The notes: generated by a model not told the origin, from the sequence alone. 64,000 nucleotides of DNA from Liriodendron chinense (GCA_003013855.2 ML058447.1:62001-126000), one strand, 5' to 3'. Counted from the stretch's first letter, positions 35,246-47,526 are shown. Program-made: numbers and translations.

Positions 35246-35747
35246 TAGGGCTGTAAAGAGGTCAGTGGACCCGATGGGGTACCCAGACCCAACCCATTTA
35301 GACCCGACCAAGACCCGACCCATTTGTTAAATGGTACAGGTCTGGGTCCAAGAAAACCCAGTTGCTAAACGGGTCTGGGTCTAGTTTTCTTTATATTAGG
35401 CCCGATTCGACTCGACCCGAACCCATTTAGTAAGTGGGCGAGTTTGGTCTATGTTTCAACGGACCCGTCCAGCCCAAACCCGTCCAGACCCGATTTTAAG
35501 CCTTGTAAAATGCTTGCATACTTGATCCAGACTCGGACCCATTAGACCCGACCCATTTATAAATGGGTCTGGGTGGATCTCCCTCTACTAGACCCGGATC
35601 CATTTATAAATGGGTCTGATGGGTTGACCCGGACCCGCCCATTTAGTAAAAGGGTCTGGGTCTAAAATTTGGACCCCGACCCGTTTAGTAAATGGGTGGG
35701 TCTGGTTTTGGCTAAACCCGCCTTGAGCCCGACCATTTACAGCCCTA
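35246..35747. mobile_element. hAT MITE, 502 bp, perfect TSD CTAGAAAA
   Basis: The inverted ends are TAGGGCTGTAAA and TTTACAGCCCTA. They are bounded by the identical octamer CTAGAAAA at 35238-35245 and 35748-35755. An 8-bp duplication marks the hAT superfamily. The body consists almost wholly of variants of ACCCGACCCATTTAG and AATGGGTCTGGGTC in both orientations. The intact duplication suggests a fairly recent insertion. Confidence 0.88.
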
Positions 35748-35755
35748 CTAGAAAA

Positions 35756-37211
35756 CATCCCAAACAACTGTTACAGTGAAGTGGGTCTATAACCGTTGGA
35801 TTTGAAGGCATATTCAGTGATTCAAACCGTTTTCATGATGGACCTTTGTGTGGACGGGGTTACTGGTTTGATTTAAACCAAGCTTTTGACATGCTTCATT
35901 TTTGGACTCAAGCCTTAAAACTCAGTAGAACAATCTTACTTGGTAATTGACGGTTGGGATTGTTCAATCCGTGTGATTTTTTGTTATGTGGGCCACAATC
36001 CATAGAGCCCAACTGATGGATGCATAGATTCATTGATACAACCACGTGTACACGGATGGGTAGCAATGAACCAACATTTGTTAATTTTTGTTTTGCAGCT
36101 CGTCGGTGAAACTATTAAGATCATCTGATGGTGCAGCAACACCGTAGCCATTCAAAGTGGGGCCCACCAACTTAAGTAATGCAGCTACATTGCCTTGTGA
36201 ATAACAGGACAAGACCTTTTTCATTTTTATTTTTCAGTCCCCTTGGAAGCATGATACAATGCTCAAGCCCTGTGTTTGTGCAGTCAGTTCAGTCTCAGCC
36301 ATTGATATGGTTCAGAGATATCTTGGTTGAATTTAACGGTTAAACCGTTTTCTTCCTTAGCCATCTATTTCTTGGCCACCTATGGAATGGTTAAGGTCAT
36401 TCCAATCCACTGATCATTTGCTGCAATGTTCATCCACGGTGAGGAACATCATTTCAACTGTTTGGATGGAAAATCTTTTTAACGGTTTGGATTACTAAAC
36501 AATGAACCCTAGCATTCTTATGAATGATCTCCGAAAGTTAACATGAGTGATGATCATCAAAAGCCAATTATAGTTTAGCATACAAACCCATCCATGTGCC
36601 AACCTCTCAAGTGTGCACCGCATCTGAGCCATGAGAAATGTTTTGGCCTCATCATGAGAAAGATCGTCCAATCTCCAGCCAGACTACATGTTAAAAAAAG
36701 AGGGACGGTTTACATCAGGCCGACCAACACTTTCATTCAGCTTACAAATGCAAGCCCACCTCATAATCGTACTGGCCTGACCCAACCGGTGCTCCTGACA
36801 TCTTGTGCAGCGTACACATTAGCATATATGATTAGGAGAAAATTCAACGGTGGGAATTTCTCTACCTATCTTTTCCTTTAGTGTGGCCCACTTGAGTTTT
36901 GAATCTGGCTCATTTTTTTGTCACGCGTCCTAAAATAAGCTTAAATAGATGATAGACGGTTTCTTAAAAACATCACGGTGGCCCCATCTAGTTCCTGCAT
37001 TAACTTAGTGAAGCTTTCCCCCAAAAAAATCCACATTCCTTTGCTAGTGCTTGCCATTCGAAACTTTGTCCGGCAGCCATTAAAATCTCCTTGAGATACG
37101 GATCCCACCCACGGCCAAGATTTGCACTTACCAGAGAATTTTTTTTTCTCGTACGTAGCCCACACACGCAATAACTGTTGACGAAAACCACTTCCTTCGA
37201 GAGGAAGGCAA
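35756..37211. other. Intergenic, MITE-core fragments; no gene seen
   Basis: Words of the GGGCCC family recur near 35985, 36160 and 36885-36990 without complete ends. I see no exon. Confidence 0.4.
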
Positions 37212-37741
37212 GCGGATCAGGTGCTTCCCAGGTTACACCTTAGTGGGTGTTAACCTTACCGTGGGGCCCACACTGATGGTTTGTTAGATATCCACTCCGT
37301 CCATCCGTTTATACAGCCATTTTATTGAGGCTTTACAAGTTGTATCAAGATCCAAATTCCAGATGGACCACAACTCAGGAAAGAGTGGTGATTGAGTGCC
37401 TCACCGTTAAAAATTCCAAAAGGGCCCATCGTATGGTTTTTGTTATGTTTATTTGCAATCCAACCTCTTGATAATATCAAGAAGACGTGGATGAAGTGAA
37501 AATACAAAGATCAGTTTGATCCGAAACTTTTGTGCCTCTAAAAAGTTTTTAATGGTCGTTAATCACTGTTTCTAGTGATATGGTCGACCTAAGATTTGAA
37601 TCTTTTTAAGTTTTGTAACATAGCGTAAAATGAGATGAAAAAATAGATGGACGGAGTGGATATACAAAAATTACATCAAGGTGGAGCCCACACAATTAGG
37701 TAACACCCACTAAGGTCTTACCTGGGTAACAGCTAATCCGC
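37212..37741. mobile_element. GGGCCCAC-core MITE, copy 6 (outer arm GCGGATYAGSTG)
   Basis: The left arm starts GCGGATCAGGTGC and continues CCCAGGT..ACCTTAGTGGGTGTTA. The right arm is its inverse and ends CTAATCCGC at 37741. Arms of about 44 bp are clearly matched. A near-identical word, CCTTCGAGASGAAGGCA, lies just outside each end (about 37194 and 37751), which may be an unusually long flanking duplication or coincidence. Confidence 0.7.
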
Positions 37742-37814
37742 CTCTCCCTTCCTTCGAGACGAAGGCACAACTTTCTAAACTTTTTAACTTCTCGAGAGGG
37801 AGAGATGGTTGATT

Positions 37815-38312
37815 GCGCTCAGAACACTATATAAGTTGCTATGAATTGCATTGGGACGCTTAGATAGTTCCATCAATGCATCTGCACTGTCCATCAGGCG
37901 TAGCACAAATTTGAACGGCTAATATGTGAAAATCACACTGATTAGATGATTCAGTCGATCGTTTGTAAGTTAGCCATCTTTCTTATAACCATTCATCTTC
38001 CAAAGCAATCGACTGGATCGTTAGCAGATCCTAATAAAAGCGATTCTGTGGAATCATAAATAATCAACCGTAGAATGCAACAAATCATGGCTGGACGGGT
38101 TGATTAAACCTGTTTTTCCATAAACACTCTTAACCGTCCATTTTACAAAAGATTGATTAGATCTTTTGAGTCCTTAAATTAGTGTGATTTTTGCGTAGTA
38201 GCTCATTCAATCTTTAATTGAGAAAATGGACAGCTTAGATTGATGGATTGGACCGTCTAAGTGCGCAAATGCAACTAAGAGCGGTATAAATTATTGTGCT
38301 ATGAGAGTAGTC
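37815..38312. mobile_element. MITE family B, copy 1
   Basis: The left end has CACTATATAAGTTGCTATGA and ATTGCATTGGGACGCTTAGA. The right end is a diverged inverse with TCTAAGTGCGCAAATGCAACT, then AATTATTGTGCTATGAG. The inner part has AAAATCACACTGATTAGATG and its inverse. It resembles the element at 39318. Confidence 0.5.
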
Positions 38313-38766
38313 GATCATTTCTCTATTTCACTTTTGAGGAGATATATGATTCCAAGGTGCGCATGACGCTGCATGGCGATTAGAAAGTCTACATGCGGCA
38401 CGCATTGACTCAAATTAAATCAAATTGCGAAACTACTTTATCAAGTGACGGTCCAGATAATATTGGTTGAACAATCCTAACCTTTAATGGACACTTGTTT
38501 ATTGAAACAGGAGTATTGGATAATTTTCATTTTTAACCGTCCAATAAGTGTCCACCAATCCGATAATCAGATTATCAAATAAATGTAAATTTTGGTTTAT
38601 AATACATGAAAAATAATTTGGATTGTTTAATCAGACGCATGCATGCAACTTTTACGCATAAGGGCCTGAGCATTGTCCTTCACACTGCCGAGTATCAAAG
38701 TCTTTTCATATGCGATTACTCTCTTATTGTTGCTTCTCTTTCTTGCTTTACCGAGGGCGACTTGAT

Positions 38767-39264
38767 GCGACCCCGGAACCGGCGATGTGGCTATGGCCCT
38801 GACCGTGTGGCCCACCTCGATGTATCTATTGTATATCCACGCCTCCCATCCGTTTTCCCAGCTGATTTTATGACAGACCCAAAGAATGAAGGACATTCAA
38901 GTTTTAGATGGACTACACCACAATAAATAGTGGTTATTGAGCATTAAAAACCTTTCGTGGGCCACAAAAGTTTTGAATCAAGCTGATATTTGTTTTTTCA
39001 TTTCATCCGGGTTTGTATGACCTTATAAACAGGTTGAATGGTAAACATGCATTATGGTGGACTCAAGAGAGTTTTTTAATGGTGGGCTTTCAACGATCAC
39101 TGTTTCCTGTGGTGTGGTCCACCTGAAATGTTTTTTTACTTATATATTTGGCTCACGTCATAAAATGCGCTAGAAGAATGGATGTACGGCGTGGATATAC
39201 GACACATACATCGAGGTGTGCCCCATGGTCAGGGCCGAACCCACATGGCTGGTTCCGGGTTCGC
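38767..39264. mobile_element. GGGCCCAC-core MITE, copy 7 (outer arm GCGAMCCCGGAACC)
   Basis: The left end GCGACCCCGGAACC is mirrored as GGTTCCGGGTTCGC at 39251-39264. The inverted similarity continues through GGCCCTGACC and ACCTCGATGTAT. The centre has the AACAGGTTGAATGGTAAAC word shared by the family. Confidence 0.72.
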
Positions 39265-39317
39265 AGCCAGGTCGCGTTTTGCTTTACCCTCTTCTTTCCC
39301 GGAAATGCTCCAGTGGT

Positions 39318-39750
39318 TGGAGCACTCTAAGTTAGCGCTACGATAAGTCGTAGTGCTCCTAGTTGCACTGGGACACTTCGTCAGTTCAACCCATTAATCT
39401 AGACTGTTCATCTGATCCATCACACATTTCATGGGCTATCCTGCAAAAAATCACAATGATCTGATGATCCAATCCTCCTTTTCTGCCCTTTTTTTTTTAC
39501 AGCCCTTCGTTTTTTGTTCGAGGATGGGATGGTTAGAATTTCATAACAAAAGTGATTCATTAGAATCATAAGCACTCCATGATGTGTCCTAAAAAAAATA
39601 GATGGATTGAATCGTTGATCGGACCTATTTCATGCGAACGGTCTTCACCGTCCATATTAAGAGCTACTGATCAAATGGTTAACATTAAAGGATTAGATTG
39701 TTTCTGTGTACCAACGTAGTTAGGAGTACTATAACTTACAGTGCTCTCAG
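39318..39750. mobile_element. MITE family B, copy 2
   Basis: The left end includes ATAAGTCGTAGTGCTCCTAG. The right end has the inverse TTAGGAGTACTATAACTTAC. The inner part shares AAATCACAATGATCTGATG with copy 1. The exact ends are uncertain. Confidence 0.5.
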
Positions 39751-40670
39751 CGTTTCTCTTTACTCTTTCACTTTCCACTTCATTTCTTTCTTCTTACTTG
39801 TGGTGGAAGGTCAAAAACTCACTGGCATAAGAAACATCAATGCCTGCTACGGTGTGAAGAAGATATTATAGTGAGGGTTAGATCTGAAGCTCTATCAGCC
39901 TTTTTAGGTAATCAGATTCTTAATCCCCGTCATTTGCTTTCCTAATTCAGCCTTTTTTCCTTCAATTACTCAATTTTAATGTACTTTTGGAAAAAAAAGT
40001 AATAATTTAGCAAAAGAAATGATGTTGTGTGCTATGTGTATCAAACCTTTCCATGCATAGTTGGATTTGGGCTCGTTGGCATCCACATGATCACCTATGT
40101 GGACTGTCCATTAGGTCCGGTCTGCTTTAGATTCTGCCTTGAAAATTCACACTGATTGGATAATCTAAACCATACATTTGGTTGCATGAAAAAAATGGAT
40201 GGACATGATCGTTTGTAGAAGATATGTCTAGTCACTATTGTTTATGGCCATCTGATTGTGGTGATTTTTGCATAGTGGAAGAATTCTGGAATGATCCTAG
40301 TCGCCGGCCAGGACAGATTATGTGGATGCCGTAGACTCCAAATTCAGCTAGGTGCGTGGGAAGTCTTCCATACACTGAGCCCACTATTTCACGTCTCATA
40401 AGATCAAATGAAAGCCAAGTGAAGCTTAAAATATAAGAGAACACGTATAATTTAAATCATAAATCGGGATTTGAATTGTAAATCGTAGGATTCAAATCAT
40501 AAAATCATAGTATTAGTAGAAAAAGGGATTTAAGGTTGGGATTCAAATCGTTTTGCTTAAGATTTGATTAAAATCGTATATGGTAAACTGTAAATCGTAG
40601 GATTTTGACAACACTGATTGCGAGAGGCTATAGGGGGAAACCTGCGTCCGTGTACCACACACCATTGACT
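39751..40670. other. Intergenic, no gene seen
   Basis: A cluster of AAATCGTAGGATT/AATCATAAAATC words at 40440-40610 looks like a small AT-rich repeat. I recognise nothing else. Confidence 0.4.
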
Positions 40671-41147
40671 TCGATGGTGTGTTGACGTCATCATGTGGGC
40701 CCACCCATGATATGCGTTATATCCACACCGTCCATTCATTTTTTGAGATCATTTTAGGACCCCCTTGAAAATGAGGCCCATACAAACCTCAAGTGGACCA
40801 CACCGCAGAAAGCAGTGTGGACAATGATGCCCACCGTTGAAACCTTCCTAGGGCCCACCATGATGCTTATTTACTATCTAACCTGTTTATAAGGTCACAA
40901 AGTCCTGATGAATGATAAAAATAAATACCAGTTTGATCTAAGACTTCTGTGGCCCCTAAGAAGTTTTCAAGGGTAGGCGTTCACTCCTCACTACTTTTTG
41001 TGGTATGGCCTACTTGAGGTTTGAATCGGCCTCTTTTTTGGTCTCATGCACTAAAACGATCTGGGAAAATGGATGAGCGATTTTGGTATAATATTACATA
41101 CATCATGGTGGGGCCCACAAAACCTGTTGACATCAACACACCATGGA
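40671..41147. mobile_element. GGGCCCAC-core MITE, copy 8 (outer arm ATGGTGTGTTGAYGTCA)
   Basis: The left arm TCGATGGTGTGTTGACGTCA is mirrored at the right end as TGACATCAACACACCATGGA. The core GTGGGCCCACC lies just inside both arms. The centre carries AACCTGTTTATAAGGTCAC and GCTTATTTACTATCTAACC. Confidence 0.72.
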
Positions 41148-41217
41148 CACACCACCCAATCTGTTGAGAGCGGATTGGGTGAGACCCCAACCTCACCCAA
41201 GACCATGCGACCCTTAC

Positions 41218-41356
41218 CGTGGGGTTACAATGGGGCCCACCTTGATGTATGTAATATGTATCCATGTCGTGGGGTTACCATGGGGGCCACCTTGATGTAT
41301 GTATTATGTATCCATGCCGTCCATCCATTTTTCCAGATCATTTTAGGGTATTATCC
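41218..41356. mobile_element. Truncated GGGCCCACC MITE with a 50-bp internal duplication
   Basis: CGTGGGGTTAC begins at 41218 and again at 41268, so the first 50 bp of a MITE arm is tandemly duplicated. The arm continues to TTAGGGTATTATCC and is then cut by the retrotransposon LTR at 41357. The other half should lie beyond the window, after the 3' LTR. Confidence 0.65.
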
Positions 41357-41567
41357 TGTAGACACCCCACCTTCGGCTACACTGTTGGTAGAGATAGCTG
41401 GATGAATGGAGGACCATACCCCCAAATCCCAAGTCCAAACTCAGCCAAACTCACCCTTGTAAGCCCCATTCCATAGCCCAGTTCAAGCCTGAACCCAGTC
41501 AACCCAGTCCTAAACATTAGCCTGAAAAACCCCCCATAAGAAAAGCCAGTCAAAAAATCCTAAAAAA

Positions 41568-41715
41568 GTCAAACTCACTGAGTCAACCCGTTGAGTCAAC
41601 CCGCTGAGTCAACTCGTCGAGTCAAAACACCGAGTCAACCCGTCGAGTCAACCCGCTGAGTTAAATCACCGAGTTAACCCGCTGAGTCAACTCACTGAGT
41701 CAACCCACCGAGCCA
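41568..41715 (+). promoter_or_regulatory. 15-bp tandem array of TGAGTCA sites in U3
   Basis: About nine units of GAGTCAACCCGYTGA-type sequence occur here. Five contain the exact heptamer TGAGTCA, the core recognised by GCN4/Opaque-2-class bZIP factors, and others are single-base variants. The array ends about 110 bp before the TATA box, where enhancer elements of an LTR are expected. Confidence 0.6.
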
Positions 41716-41764
41716 AACAGCAGCCCCGAGGAGCGACCGTACCTCGTTGGAAATCGAGGAACGG

Positions 41765-41793
41765 CCGTACGGGCGGCCCATAGCAGGCCGCCC
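41765..41793 (+). promoter_or_regulatory. GC-rich inverted-repeat motif, LTR copy
   Basis: GGGCGGCC and GGCCGCCC face each other across CATAGCA. The motif ends 35 bp before the TATA box. Near-identical copies occur at 55203-55231 and 59766-59794, near the likely starts of two antisense genes. Confidence 0.6.
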
Positions 41794-41827
41794 AAAAATA
41801 TTTTCGAGCTCTGCCACTGCCCGCTGC

Positions 41828-41835
41828 TATAAATA
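41828..41835 (+). promoter_or_regulatory. TATA box of the LTR promoter
   Basis: TATAAATA followed by a C-rich stretch. Transcription would start about 30 bp downstream. Confidence 0.75.
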
Positions 41836-42130
41836 CCCCCTCCCCTTCTCATTTCATAATCCACTTCCCTCTCTTCAGTCCGAGTGCGATCTGTCTCTCT
41901 ATACCTTAGCCCATTCCTCCACCAAGGAGAGCCCGAGTGAGGAGATCCTAGCCCTGGTCCAGCCCAGCCTGACCACTGGTCCAAGTCTCCCAAGCCATAC
42001 AAGTCTTAATCCAGCCACTCGAAGCCAACCCTTGCGACACCTCCGTCCATCCAGCTACTCTTTTTCCAGCATCATCTCATTTGCATCTAGCATAAGTGCA
42101 ACATTTACTTTTCTTCCAACCCCCCTGCTT

Positions 42131-42416
42131 CACTGCAAGCACTTTGATTCTTCAAAAACACTGCATATGTCTTAAATTAAGCACATGTCAGTTCGAGCGT
42201 ATGCTTTGGGCTTGCCCGTTGTTGGAACCTGTCCATCAGAAACTCTTATTATTCAGACCTGCATTCATGCTTCACTATAAAGCACCTTGATTATCCAAGC
42301 ACGCTGCATACGTCTTATATTAAGCACCTGTCAGTTCGAGCGTATGCTCTGGGCTTGCCCGTTGTTGGAACCTGCCCATCAGAAACTCTTACTGTTCAGA
42401 CCCGCATTCATGCATC
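42131..42416 (+). repeat. 143-bp tandem duplication in the LTR
   Basis: The block containing GTCAGTTCGAGCGTATGC and GGGCTTGCCCGTTGTTGG occurs at 42187 and again 143 bp later, with few differences. Confidence 0.85.
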
Positions 42417-42871
42417 ATGTCATCTATGAGAATGTACGAGGATTAAAACAGACTTTCAAGTATTAGTTCGATTCTGTGAAGTAGAGATCGTACTTCGGTA
42501 CGGGCAGTGTGTGGGGTGCTTAACCTCTTCCCACCCTGTAACCGTGATCCCTTACCTCGAATCTCTGGCCGCAGATCAATAGGAGTCATTTTAAAGAAAG
42601 GAATCTTCGGATCCCCTTCTCTAACGTTTCTACAGGGTCTAGCCGACTGTAGATTCGAAGTAACTGGCTAGTGGCGACTCTGGTCTTATATAAACTCATT
42701 TGACACATCCAGTTTAACACGACAACTAAACAAAGCCCTCGAGAACGAGGCAAGCCAGTGGCACAAACGGTGATTTCGCACTCACGCATCCTCCTCTCCT
42801 TCTTTTCCCGAAAAGGGGAAGGGAAGAAGAACGTCGTGTGGGGAGCGCGGAAACGGCGAGGGTCCACAGAA

Positions 42872-42889
42872 TGGCGACTCCACTAGGGA
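42872..42889 (+). other. Primer-binding site (tRNA-Arg type)
   Basis: TGGCGACTCCACTAGGGA follows the LTR end after three bases. It begins with TGG, the complement of a tRNA CCA end. Ogre/Tat elements are known to use tRNA-Arg with closely similar primer sites; the exact tRNA match is from memory. Confidence 0.65.
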
Positions 42890-43130
42890 TGAATTAGTCC
42901 CACTAGTCGTGATCCGACTTGAAAAACAGAATCCTTCCCGTACTTGAAAGTCACTAATCCTCGTACAATCTCATCTGCATAGCATTCTACCCAAAAAAAA
43001 AAAAAAAATAGCAAATCCCAAAACCCAAAAAGAATAGAGTATAGTCCTCACCATTGTGCCTCCTCGGGCTCAACGTGCACGGAGACAACTTCCCTTCCGC
43101 AGCATAATCCGCACTCGGGCTCAGTAAGCC

Positions 43131-45462
43131 ATGTCCGACCACGAAGAAGAAGCTCATTTCTTCCCTGCTCTTGAGATGATCGAAGCGCAACCTCCAGCGC
43201 AACAGCCCATTGATAATACGCCAATCATACAAGAATTGGCACAAGGAATGAGAGCAATGCAAGAAATGCTCTTGCAATTCATGCAAGCACAAGCCACCGC
43301 AGCAGCCAACAATCAGGTTGGCCCAGTTCAGCAATCTCAGCAGCCATGCCGGGTCCTTCCGGCCTCCAGTTCAAATCAAGCACAACCATCGGAGTCTGCC
43401 CAAGACTACCGACAGCAGCCATCTCAGCCCTTCGCTATGGGGCATCCTCCTCAGTACCTTCCTGTAACGACAGGGCCATATCAGAGCGCTCCCGTCGCAG
43501 GGACTTCCAGGCAGCTTCCAGTCAATCTTGCAAACAATAGTATCAGTAGATCTCAGCATGTCCTTGTCGATGGGACACCTTTTCAATTTCAGCACATCCT
43601 CACCGATAGGATTTCAATTCAATTTCCAGCAACATGGACAGCACTGGCGAATGCCCACAACGGGGGTCAGTGTCAAGCCCACATCAATCAGCGGACAGTG
43701 GCGAATACCCAACAAGGGGGTCACTTCCCAGCATCTCAGCCTCTTGCAAACAGGAGCACTTTTCAATTCCAGCACATCCCCGCCGATGGGATTCCAGTTA
43801 ATTTTCAGCAATCTTCAATTCAGTAAAATCCAGTTAATTTCCAGCAATCTTCAATTCAGCAATCTCCAGTTAATTTCCAGCAAGTTCTAGTTCAACCTTT
43901 AGTACAGTCTCCAATTCAATTACAATCCTCTCAAGCACAAGTTCATCAGAATCCAGTTCAGTCATCAAATCAATTTCAGCAACCCGCGGTTGCTTTTCAG
44001 CAAGCCCATAGGGTCGAGGACATCGACCACTATGCCGAAGAAGAACGTGCCTTACTCCAAGAGGCACCAGTCGCTCGAACAGATCACTCAGGACTGGACG
44101 AGTTGCGGGAGCAGTTCCAGATATTGCAAAATCAGCTTCAGCGACAACAAGGAATTGATCTACCTTCGACCAAGTTCAAAGACTTGTGTCCCTTCCCAGA
44201 TGCTCAAGTACCTCAAAACTTTGAGGTTCCAAAATTCAAAAGATACGACGGCAGCGGTTGTCCCACAGCACATCTCAAGGCCTTCTGTGGAGAGCTGAGT
44301 GCAATCTCAGGAAATGAAGGGGCCCTCATTCGCTTGTTCCAAAAATCTCTGAAGGGCGATGCCCTAGATTGGTACACTTCATTGGACTGCTACCGCATCA
44401 GGACATGGGAACAGCTTTCCCTAGGCTTTCGTCGACAAATTCGTGTAGAACCTCAACATGGCACCCAGAAGAGCTGACCTCGCAGCTCTCAGGCAAAAGA
44501 GTGATGAGACACTATCAGCTTATGTGGGACGTTGGCGAGCTATGGCAGCTAGAATGCGAACACCTATCAACGACGAAGAACAAATCTCCATGATTGTTCA
44601 TTCAACATATCCAGGCATATCCGGGTATCTCATCTCGCATCCATATGCGAATTTCTCACAATTGATCCGTGCTGGAGAGCAAGTCGAAGCAGGAATCCGT
44701 GCCGGGACAATCTCCCCATGGCCTCATCAAGCCACTCCAATCAAAAGGAACAGAGTGGAAAGAAGACCTATCGGGCACGGGAATGGAAACCGTAGTGGTT
44801 CTCCTCCCCGCCCAACAGAGGTAAACAACATCAACACCACTGCTCAAGGAAATCAACATGCTCCCCCACAGGGACGTCAACAGTATCAGCAGAATCAAGT
44901 TCAGCATCAGCCTCAGCGGTATCAGCCACAACCGAATCCTCAGCCACAACCACCTCGACAACAGCAGCAGTTCAGAGGAAACGGTCAATACTCATATCAA
45001 AATAGGCAAAACTACAGGGAGTTTAGGAAATTTACTCCCCTCTCTCAACCACTCAGTCAAGTCATGGCTACGCTGGTGCAGAAGCAGTTACTTACTCTAA
45101 TGGCACCTCGGCCTCCGCCTCATCCTCTGCCACCAAACTACCGAGAAAATGAGTATTGTGCCTATCATCAAGGGCGTGGCCACACCACTGATCGATGCTA
45201 TACTTTGAAGAATGCCATGCAAGACCTGATTGATGACCGCAAGATCGTCATCTCGGTCCCTGGAACTTCTCCAGCAGCTTCCACCAACATCCTTCAGAAT
45301 CCTCTGCCTCAGCATCCAACGGACCCCAGTTCGTCTCGAGGCCCCACCGTCAACAGCATAGAAGAAGAAGAATGCCTCGATCTCTTCTTCTCCCCCATCC
45401 ATTCCATTCATGCCTACACTTATGGGCCAACAAATCCTTCTAATCCTTCTCCAATCTTGTAA
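43131..45462 (+). pseudogene. gag: gag polyprotein region, broken
   Basis: The frame opens with MSDHEEEAHFFPALEMIEAQ and runs into long Gln/Pro-rich repeats (about residues 60-290). It is interrupted by TAA at 43824, in a place where tandem units have CAG. The capsid-like Retrotrans_gag region follows: FEVPKFKRYDGSGCPTAHL, then LFQKSLKGDALDWYTSL. A frameshift near 44455 moves the rest (RQKSDETLSAYVGRWRAMA) to another frame. A Cys/His knuckle (YCAYHQGRGHTTDRC, about 45150) is of the modified type seen in Tat elements. TAA at 45460 separates it from the protease part in the same frame. Gag would form the particle that packages the RNA. Confidence 0.85.
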
Positions 45463-47526
45463 GGGGCAAGTCCCTTTCTTCCTTCAGTCTCCGAGCCAGT
45501 AGTACTTGAAGGAGCTCCTCCAGTTGAGTCAGTCATATTGCAAGGGGCAAAACCCGGAGGTGTGTCAATCACACTACGGCAGCTAGGACGAACAGAGAAA
45601 CCTCCTGCCATATCAAGAGGACAAGTATTCATTCCATGGGAGCCTCCTGCCCCAGGAACAGTCAAGCCAGGACCACGACCCTATGTGGTCTACAAAGACA
45701 AGCCTCGATATTACCCCTTCAGCACAGGCAACAATGTAGTTCTCAAGGCAAAAGCTCCATACGAGGAAGATCTAGTACCCACACCAGCACCGCTGCAAGA
45801 ACCGGTGGTCCTAGAAGGCAAAGGGGAGGAAAATTATAAAGAGGTCCCATGGCATTATCCAGAATGTGCGGAAGTAGGGAATATTAATCCCAATGGGCGT
45901 TGCATCCGAAGAGATAATCAAAACAGAGGAGATCCCAAAGGCACTCTCTCAGGCCTCGGCAACAAAAATGAAGCCGCATACGATGTGGCAACTCAACTCA
46001 AGGCAATCCCTGCTCAAATCTCAGTATGGGAGCTACTTTGCACATCTCGCATACACCGAGAAATGTTTGCCAAAACCTTGAATGATGCTCACGTCTCCTC
46101 CGATACAGCACCAGAGATGATAGCATTAATGATTGGGCAACTCATGGCTCCACGCACCATCATCTTCACCGATAATGAGTTGCCACCGGAAGGACGCAAT
46201 CATGGGCGGTCCCTCAACATAGCCTTACGATATAAAGACCTCTGTGTCCCGCTGGTCCTTATCGATAACGGCTCGAGCTTAAACGTCTGCCCGCTCAAAA
46301 CTGCAGAACGTCTGGGAATCAGTCCCTCTTCATTCCGACCCAGCACTATATGCGTAAGAGCATTCGACAACACCCGTCGATCAGTGGAAGGGGAAGTCGA
46401 CATAGAGGTACAGATAGGTCCGGAAGTTTCCACCATCACATTCAAATTCTGGATATATCAGCCTCTTTCAACATGCTGCTGGGACGACCCTGGCTGCATA
46501 AGGTTGAAGCGTGCCATCAACCCTGCATCAACGAGTGAAATACATCTGTGGAAATCAAGTGATCTCTATCCATGCAGAGAAGGAGCTCATCATTCCTTCC
46601 AATTCTGCTGCCACTAAACCAGACATCCCGGTCATCGATATTCAGCACTCTGAAGGAGACATCCCGTTTCACAGTTTCGAATTCGAAACTGTGAACTCTA
46701 TCGCCAATCCAGAACCGATAAGGGTGGACCGTGTCTTTTCGCTGGCAGAACGTCTGAGCCTCAAATACCGAATGAAGAATCGTTTCAAGTCTAGAAGGGT
46801 ACCACTAATATATAACCAACGCAAATGGGGGCTCGGATACAGGGCAATCTTCATGGACAAAAGAATGAAGAAATTTCGGTGCTCACCCATCCAATTCGTC
46901 AAGCCAGGAGAACCTTCCAAAGATCCAGGAGGGAATCAACCGACTGCACTACACAAAGGCCTCCCGATGAGCCTAGCTTGGGCCACATGGCCCCCCATTC
47001 GATGGGATCAGATTCTCGAACCGTCTAAGCCTCCAGAAGAAGAAGGAAAAGATGAAGATGAAGAAGAACGTCAAGTACAACAGCTTCAGGACCAGGTTAC
47101 TCTGACACCTACTCTTAACCAGGGGCACAACCTGCCCACTTCTCTCAACCAGGGGCACAACCTGCCCACTTCAATCAACCAGGGGCACAACTTGCCCATC
47201 TCAACATCAATCAGCAAGGGGGACGACTTGCCCATCTCTGCAGAACCAACATCATCAATCATCAGCCAGGGGCAGAAGCAGCCCATCCATTGGATCAAGA
47301 AAGGGAAATGGCCAGCCCTGGATTGGTCCGATGTCCAGATTCCAAACTTGTGTCTCACTGTGGAACCAGACGAACTGCAATGCGAGGTAAGTGACCTGGG
47401 AGGGACTGAGTACGACTCAGATCTCGAACCCGACCAGCGAGAAATCATGGTCATTGGGCCAGACCATGATTCTTCGCTCGAATCATCAACCCCCACCTCT
47501 TTAGGGGAGGAAGTGTGGGCTCCATA
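45463..47526 (+). pseudogene. Aspartic protease and linker, broken
   Basis: The protease active site is VLIDNGSSLNV near 46258-46290. Tat/Ogre elements have DNGSS in place of the usual DTG or DSG. The following AFDNTRRSVEGEVDIEVQIG and FNMLLGRPWLHK blocks complete the fold, but two single-base shifts near 46465 and 46505 put them in different frames. The linker to 47526 is acidic. It carries three copies of LNQGHNLPTS-like units and the segment RFKSRRVPLIYNQRKWGLGY, which I do not recognise outside these elements. The frame ends at TAG 47525. Confidence 0.8.

Larger units (their letters stand above)
41357..42868 (+). repeat. 5' LTR of the giant retrotransposon (~1.5 kb)
   Basis: It starts TGTAGACACC and I end it at GGGTCCACA, three bases before the primer-binding site. 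It holds a TGAGTCA-rich array, a GC-rich inverted-repeat motif, a TATA box and a 143-bp tandem duplication. The start is confirmed by the 3' LTR. The end is inferred because the 3' LTR is cut off. A second TGGCGACTCTGG word at 42674 leaves an earlier end as an alternative. Confidence 0.75.

Noticed and set aside
42674..42685. TGGCGACTCTGG as the primer-binding site
   Set aside because: It matches less well and for a shorter length than TGGCGACTCCACTAGGGA at 42872, and no CA end lies just before it. Comparing the full 3' LTR would settle this.
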